From positions 1 through 38,487 of the forward strand of contig JAHEYR010000008.1 in assembly GCA_023251485.1 (NCBI GenBank): 38,487 nucleotides of DNA, read 5' to 3'. This DNA is from Bacteroidales bacterium (lineage in GTDB: Bacteria > Bacteroidota > Bacteroidia > Bacteroidales > Cfx3-03). The notes under the pieces were generated by a model, which was not told where the DNA came from, searched no databases, and saw nothing but the letters and a program-made list of their open reading frames with translations. This document shows, in pieces, positions 25,037-33,474 of this stretch (position 1 is the first letter of the stretch; every line of letters starts with the position of its first letter). The position numbers and the translations under genes were made by a program.

Positions 25037-27259
25037 TTAATTACCGACTTCAGACATAAATTTTATTCTCATTAATCTGATCTCTTCCTCGGTAAACTCA
25101 TCCTCACCCAGATCAACCAAAGCATCTTCAACAGAATCACTTTCGGCGGTACGGAAATATTCAAAGATCTCTTCCTGATGATATGGGTCTACAAATTCAT
25201 CCAAATAGTATGACAGATTCAATCGCGTTCCAGACGAAACAATCCGTTCGATCTCAGTAAGCAATTCGCTTAATGTCATATTCTTTGCGTAAGCAATATC
25301 TTCAAGCGCAATTTTCTTGTCGATATTCTGAATAATGTAAACCTTTAGTCCTGATTTGTTAACCACAGACTTAACGACCATGTCCATAGGACGGATAATC
25401 TCATTTTCCTCAACATAGTGTTTGATAAGCTCCAGAAAAGGTTGACCATATTTTAAAGCTTTGCCTGAACCTACGCCTGTAATCTGTTTCAACTCCTCCA
25501 TATTGATAGGATATTGAATAGCCATATCCTCTAAAGATGGATCCTGAAAGATTACAAAAGGAGGTATATTTTCTTTGCGTGAAATATCTTTACGCAGATC
25601 CTTTAACAAAGAGAATAATGTTTTATCGGCAGTAGAAGTACCGGCACCACCACCAGCGAAGAAATCCTCATCTTCGGATTCTTCGGGAGCCACTTCACAA
25701 ACTATTTTGAAAGAATAAGGCTTCTTAAGGAATTTATGACCTTCCGGACTAACTTTAAGCAATCCATAATTATCAATATCCTTTGTAAGCAATAGTTCAA
25801 TCAGCATTTGTCGGATCACTGCATCCCAGAACTTTTCATCTTTATCAGAGCCCTTACCAAAGTTTTCAAGTTTATCGTACTTAGCGGCTTTAATAGTAGC
25901 CGACGTCTTACCCACTAATATCTGAACAAGCTGTTTAGCTTTCTCTTGTTGCTTAACAGCCAAAACTGTTTCAAGCACCATTTCAACATACTCTTGTCCC
26001 TCTACCCGTGTTTTAGGCTGCAAGCAGTTATCGCAATTACCGCAATTATCTTGTTCATATACTTCGCCAAAATAATGCAACAATAACTTACGTCGGCAAA
26101 CAGACGATTCTGCATAAGCAACTGTCTCCAATAATAGTTGATTAGCAATCTCTTGTTCAGCAACAGGCTTGCCTTTCATAAACTTTTCAAGCTTCTGAAT
26201 ATCTTCGTAGCTATAAAAAGCGATACAATTACCTTCGCCATCGTCTCGACCCGATCTGCCTGTTTCCTGATAATATCCTTCAAGACTCTTCGGAATATCA
26301 TAATGAATAACAAAACGGACATCCGGTTTATCAATACCCATCCCAAATGCGATAGTAGCAACGATAACATCGACCTCTTCCATCAGAAACTTATCCTGAT
26401 TTTCGACACGAGTTGCCGAATCCAGACCGGCATGATATGGGAGGGCTTTAATACCATTCACCTGAAGAGTCTCTGCAATCTCTTCAACCTTTTTACGGCT
26501 CAGGCAATATATTATTCCTGATTTTCCAGGATTACCCTTGATATATTTGATGATATCTTTGCTGACATCACCCGTTTTCTCACGTACCTCATAATAGAGG
26601 TTAGGTCTGTTAAATGATGATTTGAATACCGTTGCATCCATCATATTCAGATTCTTCTGAATATCTTGTTGCACTTTAGGTGTTGCGGTAGCCGTCAACG
26701 CTATAATCGGTACCTTTTTCCCAATCTGTTCAATAATCGGACGTAACCTACGATATTCTGGTCTGAAATCGTGACCCCACTCAGAAATACAATGTGCCTC
26801 ATCTATAGCATAGAATGAGATATCAATATCTTTCAGAAAAGCTACATTCTCTTCTTTCGTTAAAGACTCAGGGGCTACATATAACAATTTAGTATGACCA
26901 CTTTTCAAATCATTCTTAACTTGAATAATCTCTGCTTTAGACAAAGATGAGTTTAACACGTGAGCAATGCCTGTTTCCGAACCGAAATTCCGAATTGCAT
27001 CAACTTGGTTTTTCATTAATGCAATAAGAGGTGAGATGATTATGGCAGTTCCATCCAAAACTAAAGCAGGCAGTTGATAGCAAAGAGATTTGCCACCACC
27101 TGTAGGCATGATCACAAACGTATCATTCCCTGCCATTAGGTTTTTGATTATCGCCTCCTGAGTCCCCTTAAAAATTTCGAACCCAAAGAATTTCTTGAGT
27201 AAGTCATGTAGAGGATAATCCTTCTTATTCGCCATTTCTATCTTTAATTTATTTGCCAA
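25037..27259 (-). CDS. recQ: ATP-dependent DNA helicase RecQ
   Basis: 740 residues, longer than E. coli RecQ (~610). Order: Q motif FKGTQEAII, Walker A TGGGKS (53-58), DEAH box with the aromatic-rich loop (IDEAHCISEWGHDFR), motif VI (GYYQETGRSGRD), the zinc site with CRRKLLLHYFG and CGNCDNC, a winged-helix RQC domain, and HRDC (KENIPPFVIFQDPSL, ITGVGSGKA). About 100 further C-terminal residues contain another HTH-like segment and an acidic end. It unwinds DNA 3'-5' in recombination and repair. A second in-frame ATG at 27235 (MANKKDYPLHDLL) is an equally plausible start. Confidence 0.96.
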   Translation of the reverse strand: MANKLKIEMANKKDYPLHDLLKKFFGFEIFKGTQEAIIKNLMAGNDTFVIMPTGGGKSLCYQLPALVLDGTAIIISPLIALMKNQVDAIRNFGSETGIAHVLNSSLSKAEIIQVKNDLKSGHTKLLYVAPESLTKEENVAFLKDIDISFYAIDEAHCISEWGHDFRPEYRRLRPIIEQIGKKVPIIALTATATPKVQQDIQKNLNMMDATVFKSSFNRPNLYYEVREKTGDVSKDIIKYIKGNPGKSGIIYCLSRKKVEEIAETLQVNGIKALPYHAGLDSATRVENQDKFLMEEVDVIVATIAFGMGIDKPDVRFVIHYDIPKSLEGYYQETGRSGRDDGEGNCIAFYSYEDIQKLEKFMKGKPVAEQEIANQLLLETVAYAESSVCRRKLLLHYFGEVYEQDNCGNCDNCLQPKTRVEGQEYVEMVLETVLAVKQQEKAKQLVQILVGKTSATIKAAKYDKLENFGKGSDKDEKFWDAVIRQMLIELLLTKDIDNYGLLKVSPEGHKFLKKPYSFKIVCEVAPEESEDEDFFAGGGAGTSTADKTLFSLLKDLRKDISRKENIPPFVIFQDPSLEDMAIQYPINMEELKQITGVGSGKALKYGQPFLELIKHYVEENEIIRPMDMVVKSVVNKSGLKVYIIQNIDKKIALEDIAYAKNMTLSELLTEIERIVSSGTRLNLSYYLDEFVDPYHQEEIFEYFRTAESDSVEDALVDLGEDEFTEEEIRLMRIKFMSEVGN

Positions 27260-27354
27260 CAGCTTTTTATTAGTACCATTATTTTGTTTTAACTCAACTA
27301 TCTTTATTGTTGTCGAGCTTTGAGAAGTCTTTCTGATTCTTAAGGTGCTTTACA

Positions 27355-27362
27355 CAAAGTTA
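27355..27362 (-). promoter_or_regulatory. Candidate -7 element for recQ
   Basis: TAACTTTG on minus, about 95 bases before the recQ ATG. No TTG at correct spacing, so support is partial. Confidence 0.4.
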
Positions 27363-27673
27363 ACCAAAAAAAAGTGTTTCTGTTTATTTTAACAAACCTT
27401 TTTTATTTCCTGCTTTTCATTCCATAATAAAAGAATATCATCTCAAAAGATAACACCCCTAAACCAAAATAATAAATTGAAACAGTGTAAAATAGCTTTT
27501 TCCCTAGACCTAATCAAAAAGGTTGCAAATTTTGGAAAAAAAGAAATATAAAAGCAAGAAAAAAATATTTAATTTAAAAATTATCGACAAATATTTTTTA
27601 AGATCAATGTTACAGCCCTTTTTTGTCAACCTATTCAAGCTTTAACTGTTAATTATCTTGCTTTTCTAATATT

Positions 27674-27681
27674 TACCTTTG
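27674..27681 (+). promoter_or_regulatory. Candidate -7 element for the AhpD-like gene
   Basis: TACCTTTG matches TAnnTTTG. It would give a leader of about 260 nt before the ATG at 27948, so a nearer promoter is possible; none was recognised. Confidence 0.3.
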
Positions 27682-27947
27682 TACCGCCAAAATTTTCACA
27701 GAGTAAATTTAACGAACATATTTTAATTGTATTGCATTTAACTTAAACAATTAACATTTGTTTAAAATTATAGAATTAATTTACGATTTATAATTCTTTG
27801 AATATTATTGAAATAAACCACCCATCTTATTTTGAGTTGCTAATTTTCAAAACAGAATGGTTGCCATATAACAATAAATATAAAGAATTTATCGTTTAAA
27901 TGTATTCCTCAGGTATTAAACAATTTATAAAATAAATCAAATATAGA

Positions 27948-28304
27948 ATGAGCGACTTGGTAAATGATTTTAATGCGTATCGCGAAAAAATGAATGCCCG
28001 TATTTTATCTGAAGATAATCTGGTCATTAAAAGAATATACAATATTGATACGAATGCATATATGGAAGGAGCACTTCCAACCAAAACAAAAGAACTATTA
28101 GGGTTGGTATCATCAATGGTACTTCGGTGTGATGACTGCGTACGCTATCATTTACAAAAATGCTTCGAACTGGGCGTAAATGATAAAGAACTATTCGAAA
28201 CAATTGCCATTGCCAATCTGGTTGGAGGCACCATAGTGATTCCCCATACCCGCCGTGCAATTGAATTTTGGGATGCTTTAAAAGAAAATAAAGCAACGGA
28301 TTAA
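27948..28304 (+). CDS. Carboxymuconolactone decarboxylase/AhpD-like CxxC protein
   Basis: 118 residues, all-helical CMD/AhpD-type fold. The redox motif CDDCVRYH (CxxC with the downstream His) sits in the middle, preceded by LPTKTKELLGLVSSMVLR and followed by KELFETIAIANLVGGTIVIPH. AhpD members act as alkylhydroperoxidase or disulfide reductants; others lack CxxC and are decarboxylases, so the intact CxxC favours a redox role. The exact partner is unknown and no AhpC is adjacent. Confidence 0.85.
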   Translation: MSDLVNDFNAYREKMNARILSEDNLVIKRIYNIDTNAYMEGALPTKTKELLGLVSSMVLRCDDCVRYHLQKCFELGVNDKELFETIAIANLVGGTIVIPHTRRAIEFWDALKENKATD

Positions 28305-28356
28305 ACCGGTCTTCCCCTTTATCATCTTATATACAACAGAAAATATCTAAACTAGA

Positions 28357-28372
28357 GTTAGTTAATACTAAC
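28357..28372. promoter_or_regulatory. Palindrome directly before the DUF5686 start codon
   Basis: GTTAGT TAAT ACTAAC, a perfect 6-bp inverted repeat with 4-bp centre, three bases before the ATG at 28376. Could be an operator or an RNA hairpin affecting initiation. Confidence 0.4.
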
Positions 28373-28375
28373 ATT

Positions 28376-30838
28376 ATGAATAAACCGACTAAGTTATTAC
28401 TGATCATCTTATTGCTTCCTATTTTGGCAATAGCTCAATCTACCCGTATTACGGGTAAGATAACTGATGCGAGTAGCGGAGAAACATTACCAATGGTGAA
28501 TGTTTTTTTTAAGGGCACATCCTTAGGAACTACATGCGACTTAAACGGCAAGTTTTCGATGGAAACAAAAAATGCCACCGACTCACTTGTGATCACGATG
28601 ATGGGATATAAACGCAAAACTGTTGCCGTCGCGAAAAACAAATATCAGGAAATCAACATAAAGCTTGAACCGGAAAGCGTAATGCTTAATGCGGTGGTCA
28701 TTACTCCTGGTGAAAACCCTGCAATCAAGTTTATGAAAAAAGTTATTGCAAGTAAACGTAATAACGACCGCGATCGACTAGACGCCTATCAATATGAAGC
28801 CTACAATAAAATTGAATTCGATGCCAATAACATCACAGAAGGTTTTAAAAACAAGAAGCTACTAAAGCCTTTCAAATTTATTTTCGATTATGTTGACACC
28901 TCTGCAATAAACGGCAAAATATATCTTCCAATTTTCTTGTCCGAAACCCTTTCGGATGTTTATTATCGGAAAGATCCAAAAGATCATATCGAAAAGATTA
29001 AAGCAAGTAAGGTTTCCGGGATTGATAATGCCAGCATTTCTCAATTCCTCGGCGATATGATCCAGAATGTAAACATCTATGATAACTACATCAGTATCTT
29101 TCAGAAGAATTTTGTCAGCCCGGTTGCGAACTTTGGTTTAGTCTTTTACAAATATATGTTGCTCGATAGTGCTAAAATTGGAAATCAATGGTGCTATAAA
29201 CTTTCATTCAGACCAAAACGAAAACAAGAATATACCTTCTCTGGAAACTTCTGGGTACACGACACTACTTATGCCGTAAAGAGTATTGAAATGCAGATGT
29301 CGCCAGAAGCAAATGTTAATTTTATAAATGATCTACACATCAGTCAGGAATATGGTATAGTAGACAATTATTGGATGCTGACGAAAGATAAAATGGTAGT
29401 CGATTTCAATATATTAGAACATTCAAAATCTAATATGGGTTTTTATGGTACGAAGACAACAACTTATCGGAATTTTGTATTGAACAAGTCGCTGGCTTCG
29501 AAATTTTATAAGCAACCGCTCGAGGTATATATTGATCCTGATGCCTTAAAAAAAGATGCTGCCTTTTGGCAGAAGTCGCGACATGAGGAGTTATCGCCCA
29601 AAGAGAAAACGATCTATCACATGATAGATACGCTACAAAAGCTACCCATTTTCAACACTTATCTTAACGTAATCAAAATGATTACGAGTGGATATTATGT
29701 AAAAGGCAACTTTGAATGGGGTCCATACATGTCTGCTTTAAGTTTCAATTCATTAGAGGGAACGCGATTCAGACTCGGTGGGCGAACCAGCAATGACTTC
29801 AGTACAAAAATCATGTTGTCAGGACATGTTGCTTATGGAACGTTAGATAAAGATATTAAATATGGTGCCGGAGCAATCTATATGTTCAATAAACTCCCGC
29901 GAAAAGCATTGAGTATTGATATGCAGCACGATCTGGAACAACTAGGAACCGGACTAAATGCATTTAGAGAGGACTTTCTTTTAGCCTCCCTTTTCAGAAG
30001 AAATCCTGCAGATAAACTCTCGATGGTGGATCAGATAAAAGCCTCCTACGACCATGAATGGTTTGCTGGTTTTATGAATACTTTTACCATCACTCATCGA
30101 CGTATGTTCGCCCCAATCAGTGGTCCTTTTAAGGTATTAGGGCCTAACAATGACACCATCCTCAAACCAAATATCACGACTACTGAATTTGGGATCAACA
30201 CACGTATTGCTATCGGAGAGAAAGTCCAAATGGGCGAGTTTGAAAGGATCAGTCTAGGGGCAAAATATCCAATTATCGAACTCCAGTATGGTTATAGTCC
30301 CAAAAACCTTTTGGGAAGTGATTATGAATACCATCGTTTACAATTCAGAATGGAAGATTGGTTTAATGTTTTGACATGGGGATATTCTTCCTATAAGATT
30401 GAGGCTGGAAGGGTTTGGGGAAAAGTGCCCTACACGCTACTTAAAATTCACTCAGGTAATGAAACCTATTGGTTTGATGAATATGCATTTAACCTGATGA
30501 ACTATTATGAATTTGTGAGCGACAAATATTTGAGTGTGAGTTATACACACCATTTCAATGGACTATTTTTAAACCATATACCCCTGATGCGAAAGTTAAA
30601 ATGGCGCGAATTAGTCTGGGCAAAAGGAGTCGTCGGCTCCATCTCATCCGAAAATTCGAATTATGCTGTACTTCCCGTTGGAACATCTAGTCTAAACAAA
30701 CCATATTTTGAAGCTGGGACAGGTGTCGAAAACATTTTTCGTTTCTTAAGAGTCGATGCCGTTTGGCGTCTTTCACACCTTGACCATCCTCGTATTAGTA
30801 AATTTGGAATTATGCTTTCTATGAACTTCGACTTCTAA
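28376..30838 (+). CDS. DUF5686 outer-membrane protein with carboxypeptidase-regulatory-like domain
   Basis: 820 residues. Signal peptide (LLLIILLLPILAIAQS), then a carboxypeptidase-regulatory-like beta domain (~22-100: ITGKITDASSGETLPMVNV, DLNGKFSM) as in SusC-type proteins. The junction AVVITPGENPAIKFMKKVI is typical of DUF5686 proteins. The remainder has alternating strands and many aromatic residues, and ends in the C-terminal strand ISKFGIMLSMNFDF, consistent with an outer-membrane beta barrel. No TonB plug is present. Function of DUF5686 is not established. The next gene, lptB, has its own promoter. Confidence 0.85.
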   Translation: MNKPTKLLLIILLLPILAIAQSTRITGKITDASSGETLPMVNVFFKGTSLGTTCDLNGKFSMETKNATDSLVITMMGYKRKTVAVAKNKYQEINIKLEPESVMLNAVVITPGENPAIKFMKKVIASKRNNDRDRLDAYQYEAYNKIEFDANNITEGFKNKKLLKPFKFIFDYVDTSAINGKIYLPIFLSETLSDVYYRKDPKDHIEKIKASKVSGIDNASISQFLGDMIQNVNIYDNYISIFQKNFVSPVANFGLVFYKYMLLDSAKIGNQWCYKLSFRPKRKQEYTFSGNFWVHDTTYAVKSIEMQMSPEANVNFINDLHISQEYGIVDNYWMLTKDKMVVDFNILEHSKSNMGFYGTKTTTYRNFVLNKSLASKFYKQPLEVYIDPDALKKDAAFWQKSRHEELSPKEKTIYHMIDTLQKLPIFNTYLNVIKMITSGYYVKGNFEWGPYMSALSFNSLEGTRFRLGGRTSNDFSTKIMLSGHVAYGTLDKDIKYGAGAIYMFNKLPRKALSIDMQHDLEQLGTGLNAFREDFLLASLFRRNPADKLSMVDQIKASYDHEWFAGFMNTFTITHRRMFAPISGPFKVLGPNNDTILKPNITTTEFGINTRIAIGEKVQMGEFERISLGAKYPIIELQYGYSPKNLLGSDYEYHRLQFRMEDWFNVLTWGYSSYKIEAGRVWGKVPYTLLKIHSGNETYWFDEYAFNLMNYYEFVSDKYLSVSYTHHFNGLFLNHIPLMRKLKWRELVWAKGVVGSISSENSNYAVLPVGTSSLNKPYFEAGTGVENIFRFLRVDAVWRLSHLDHPRISKFGIMLSMNFDF

Positions 30839-30851
30839 AAAAGTATAAGTT

Positions 30852-30881
30852 TTGCTTCAGCATTTAAAATCGCTAACTTTG
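30852..30881 (+). promoter_or_regulatory. Probable promoter of lptB
   Basis: TTG at 30852-30854 (within TTTTG), 19 bp, TAACTTTG at 30874-30881; 22 bases before the lptB ATG. A good consensus match. Confidence 0.6.
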
Positions 30882-30903
30882 CAACCTCTAATCTTTTCAT
30901 GCT

Positions 30904-31629
30904 ATGATCTTACGAACCCAGGACCTTGTAAAAATATATCGTAAACGTACTGTTGTAAACAAAGTCTCTGTCGAAGTAAAACAAGGGGAAATTGTAGGTT
31001 TACTAGGTCCCAATGGAGCAGGTAAAACGACATCTTTCTATATGATAGTTGGTTTGATAAAACCGCTTTCTGGAAATGTATATCTGGACGACGAAGAGAT
31101 CACAAACCTTCCCATGTACAAGCGTGCCCAAAAAGGCATCGGATATCTTGCTCAGGAAGCTTCTGTGTTCCGTCAACTAAGTGTCGAAGATAATATTAAA
31201 GCAGTACTCGAGTTTACTGATCTCAGTAAGGAAGGGCAAAGAGATCGGTTGGAGCAATTAATCAGCGAATTCAACTTAACCAACGTACGCAAAAGCTTAG
31301 GTATTCAGTTATCCGGTGGAGAACGTCGAAGAACAGAAATAGCACGGGCTTTAGCTGTTGACCCCAAATTCATCCTGTTGGATGAGCCTTTTGCCGGAGT
31401 AGACCCTATTGCCGTTGAAGACATCCAACATATTGTTTCTAAGCTGAAAGAAAAAAATATTGGTATCTTAATTACCGACCACAACGTTCACGAAACATTG
31501 AGCATTACCGACCGTGCCTATCTTCTATTTGAAGGTTCTGTTCTGATGTCGGGTTCTGCTGAAGAGCTGGCAGCCAATGAACAGGTTCGAAAAGTTTATC
31601 TGGGACAGAATTTTGAATTAAGAAAATAA
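30904..31629 (+). CDS. lptB: LPS export ABC transporter ATP-binding protein LptB
   Basis: 241 residues. Walker [10 protein letters not shown], the LptB-typical [18 protein letters not shown] around the Q loop, signature [15 protein letters not shown], Walker [14 protein letters not shown], and switch His in [10 protein letters not shown]. It powers LPS extraction with LptF/LptG, which are not in the window. A shared hairpin terminator lies 21 bases after the stop. The ERRR signature and DHNVHETL stretch separate it from LivG/LivF-type relatives. Confidence 0.95.
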   Translation: MILRTQDLVKIYRKRTVVNKVSVEVKQGEIVGLLGPNGAGKTTSFYMIVGLIKPLSGNVYLDDEEITNLPMYKRAQKGIGYLAQEASVFRQLSVEDNIKAVLEFTDLSKEGQRDRLEQLISEFNLTNVRKSLGIQLSGGERRRTEIARALAVDPKFILLDEPFAGVDPIAVEDIQHIVSKLKEKNIGILITDHNVHETLSITDRAYLLFEGSVLMSGSAEELAANEQVRKVYLGQNFELRK

Positions 31630-31650
31630 CTTTTCATCGTATACAATATT

Positions 31651-31688
31651 AAAAAGGCTTTAAGCAGTTATCTGTTTAAAGCCTTTTT
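31651..31688. terminator. Bidirectional terminator between lptB and the sigma operon
   Basis: 17-bp stem with one wobble: left arm 31651-31667 starting with five A, right arm 31672-31688 ending with five T, 4-nt loop. It serves lptB on plus. On minus it overlaps the last codons of the sigma-partner gene. Confidence 0.8.
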
Positions 31689-32029
31689 AATTGATTCAAC
31701 ACACCAAGTAGTACCTTATCAGCAAATAAAATAAATAGTGCAATAACCGCAATTGATAGCGTATAACTATTATTCAAGAAAGACGAGAGTGTAATAAAAT
31801 CATCATTTTTAAAGAAATAATAGGTCACCAAGAAGGTGCCTAATATCACAACGATCACGCCTAATATCATTAAAAACTCGTATACACTCTGTTTTACCGA
31901 TTCAACAGCTTCTATCTTAGTTATCAACTTATCGGCAAAATCATCAGAAAGCGTATATTCCGGATCATCTTTTAATAGATTATCCATCCATGCATCTTCG
32001 TCAGAAAAACGTTTTTCCATTTCATCCAT
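31676..32029 (-). CDS. Two-TM membrane protein, probable anti-sigma partner of the ECF factor
   Basis: 117 residues. A polar, acidic N-terminal ~48 residues (DEDAWMDNLLKDDPEYTLSD, then DFADKLITKIEAV) precede two hydrophobic segments (~49-70 and ~88-108). There is no zinc HxxxCxxC motif. The ATG overlaps the sigma stop codon (TAATG), so the two are coupled. Gene order and topology (cytoplasmic head, membrane anchor) suggest an anti-sigma factor; this is inference, as no known anti-sigma domain was recognised. The 3' end runs into the shared terminator. Confidence 0.7.
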   Translation of the reverse strand: MDEMEKRFSDEDAWMDNLLKDDPEYTLSDDFADKLITKIEAVESVKQSVYEFLMILGVIVVILGTFLVTYYFFKNDDFITLSSFLNNSYTLSIAVIALFILFADKVLLGVLNQLKRL

Positions 32030-32583
32030 TATTTTTCTTTTAAAACGCTATTCATCAATTTCTCTTTTAACAAATTCCGTGCCCTAAATAGATGACTTTT
32101 TATTGTACCTTCCGCCATCCCTGTAATCTGTACAATTTCAGGATATGAAAATTCCTCAAGATAAAACAAAGTAATGACCGTTCGATAGGCCAAAGGTAAA
32201 CTTTCAACAATTAACTTAACATTTCGTTTCATCTCATTACTTGTAAATATCTGTTCAGGAGTAATCGCTGTCGGTATATTCAAGATTGCGGTATCCTCAT
32301 CAAAAGAAGTTTCATTCAATCGCCGTTTCTTCCTTAAATAATTTAGCGATTGATGATAAGCTATTGAAGCAATCCATGTTGAAAACTTAGATTCGCCTTT
32401 AAACTCAACAATCTTCTGATAAACTTTAATAAAAACCTCCTGACAAACATCCTCAATTTCATCGCGCTCTAAAACAATACGTCCAACAATATGAACGACC
32501 AACTTCTGATGGTTCGCCACAATATATTTGAAGGCATGTGTGTTTCCTCTCTTTACTTGCTCGATAAAGTAGTTTTCCTGCAT
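32029..32583 (-). CDS. ECF (extracytoplasmic function) RNA polymerase sigma factor
   Basis: 184 residues. Region 2: DEIEDVCQEVFIKVYQKI, FKGESKFSTWIASIAYHQ, NYLRKKRR (~40-95). Region 4: LPLAYRTVITLFYLEEFSYPEIVQITG, then the recognition helix EGTIKSHLFRARNLLKEKL (~125-178). No regions 1 or 3. It directs RNA polymerase to special promoters in response to an envelope or stress signal. A bipartite motif lies just upstream and is repeated before the divergent gene, so autoregulation is likely. This is not the usual SusC-linked arrangement, since no FecR is adjacent here. Confidence 0.95.
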   Translation of the reverse strand: MQENYFIEQVKRGNTHAFKYIVANHQKLVVHIVGRIVLERDEIEDVCQEVFIKVYQKIVEFKGESKFSTWIASIAYHQSLNYLRKKRRLNETSFDEDTAILNIPTAITPEQIFTSNEMKRNVKLIVESLPLAYRTVITLFYLEEFSYPEIVQITGMAEGTIKSHLFRARNLLKEKLMNSVLKEK

Positions 32584-32595
32584 ATTTTGATGTTA

Positions 32596-32623
32596 GACAC
32601 CACAACGAAGATAAAGGTTGCAA
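32596..32623 (-). promoter_or_regulatory. Probable ECF-dependent promoter of the sigma operon
   Basis: On minus: TTGCAACCTTT (32623-32613), 11 bp, GGTGTC (32601-32596), ending 12 bases before the sigma ATG. AAC in the -35 part and GTC in the -10 part are typical of ECF promoters. The same motif with identical spacing faces the other way at 32663-32690. Confidence 0.7.
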
Positions 32624-32662
32624 TAAGAACAAAAATAGTTCACTAAAAAATTATTATACTTT

Positions 32663-32690
32663 TTGCAACCTTTTGAGTTTTGCCGGTGTC
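32663..32690 (+). promoter_or_regulatory. Probable ECF-dependent promoter of the DUF6249-like gene
   Basis: TTGCAACCTTT (32663-32673), 11 bp, GGTGTC (32685-32690), 31 bases before the ATG. Identical boxes and spacer length to the divergent sigma promoter, with an unrelated spacer sequence. Confidence 0.7.
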
Positions 32691-32721
32691 AAATGAGCAA
32701 ATAACAACTAAAAAATAAGCC

Positions 32722-33105
32722 ATGATGCAAAATGTATTTGTTCCGCTGATTATATTCTACGCCCTTTATCAAGGCTTAAGAGTAATAACTGATTTTTTTC
32801 TAAAAAGGATGCTCATCAAAAGAAACCATTTTGATCGTGCTGAGGTTCTTTCCCAAGGATTAGCACTACCTTCAAATACTGAAACACCAACGCCCGAACC
32901 CAATAGATACCCTTCACTAAAATGGGGATTGGTAGCCTTTATGGCAGGTGCAGGATTTGTATTAATCGATATTCTTAAAGTACAAACAGTACTTCGTATG
33001 GATGAATATAATTCTGTACTACCCATTGGAATTGAATTGATGTTTATCTCTGCAGGCTTTCTAATATACTTCTTTATTACTACCTTCAAAAAGAAAGACT
33101 CATAA
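32722..33105 (+). CDS. DUF6249-like small membrane protein, divergent from the ECF operon
   Basis: 127 residues with three hydrophobic segments: ~4-24 (NVFVPLIIFYALYQGLRVI), ~70-85 (WGLVAFMAGAGFVLIDIL) and ~101-122 (GIELMFISAGFLIYFFIT). A polar linker with Pro/Thr/Glu residues lies between the first two. The layout resembles the DUF6249 family of Bacteroidetes, assigned from memory; its function is unknown. It carries the same promoter motif as the sigma operon, so it is probably a target of that sigma factor and part of an envelope response. A terminator follows. Confidence 0.75.
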   Translation: MMQNVFVPLIIFYALYQGLRVITDFFLKRMLIKRNHFDRAEVLSQGLALPSNTETPTPEPNRYPSLKWGLVAFMAGAGFVLIDILKVQTVLRMDEYNSVLPIGIELMFISAGFLIYFFITTFKKKDS

Positions 33106-33139
33106 AACACTATCCTGCTTTCAGTTTTTGGAATGTAAA

Positions 33140-33186
33140 ATAAATAAGCCCCCAAAACAGATAAACGTTTTGGGAGGTTTATTTAT
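33140..33186. terminator. Hairpin terminator after the DUF6249-like gene
   Basis: CCCAAAAC/GTTTTGGG core with an A/T-rich lower stem (33140-33158 with 33167-33186, one bulge and one wobble) and an 8-nt loop. Likely ends the plus-strand gene; it may also act on read-through from susD on minus. Confidence 0.65.
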
Positions 33187-33308
33187 CAAAACCCGATGCC
33201 TTATTTTACGACACCACTAATATACAGTATTTTACACCCAAAACAATAAGATATTACTCATTTTACTCCTGTTAAAACACTCTGTATCAGCGGCATTACG
33301 ACTACTGG

Positions 33309-33341
33309 GTCCGCCATGAGTCCGGCGTGAGTCCGCCATCC
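33309..33341. repeat. 11-bp tandem repeat, three units
   Basis: GTCCGCCATGA, GTCCGGCGTGA and GTCCGCCATCC follow each other without gaps, a period of about one helical turn. It is GC-rich compared with its surroundings, which are AT-rich. The complementary ATGGCGGA occurs at 33374-33381. Confidence 0.8.
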
Positions 33342-33381
33342 CTGCACCATGCTTCCACTAATCAGGTGGAGATATGGCGGA
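33332..33381. repeat. Nested inverted repeat downstream of susD
   Basis: TCCGCCAT (33332-33339) pairs with ATGGCGGA (33374-33381). Inside, TTCCAC and GTGGAG form a second short stem around a 7-nt loop. Could fold as a branched hairpin in the susD 3' region or be the remains of a mobile repeat. Confidence 0.55.
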
Positions 33382-33474
33382 AGCTAAGGGTAGGCAAAGG
33401 AGATTCATTCGCAATCTGATGACTATTATGCCCTCATTATCGCAGAGTATTTGGAGAATTATATGGGAATCATC

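Larger units (their letters stand above)
27260..27947. other. Very AT-rich divergent intergenic region, recQ / AhpD-like gene
   Basis: 688 bp without a supportable gene. It contains a -7 element for recQ (27355-27362) and one facing the AhpD-like gene (27674-27681), both listed. The part between is mostly A/T runs. An isolated copy of the 11-mer TTGCAACCTTT lies on minus at 27528-27518. Confidence 0.6.

Noticed and set aside
27518-27528. Third copy of the TTGCAACCTTT box (minus strand) upstream of recQ
   Set aside because: No GGTGTC or similar sequence 11 bp further on; the position reads TAGGGA, so it lacks the second half of the ECF motif.
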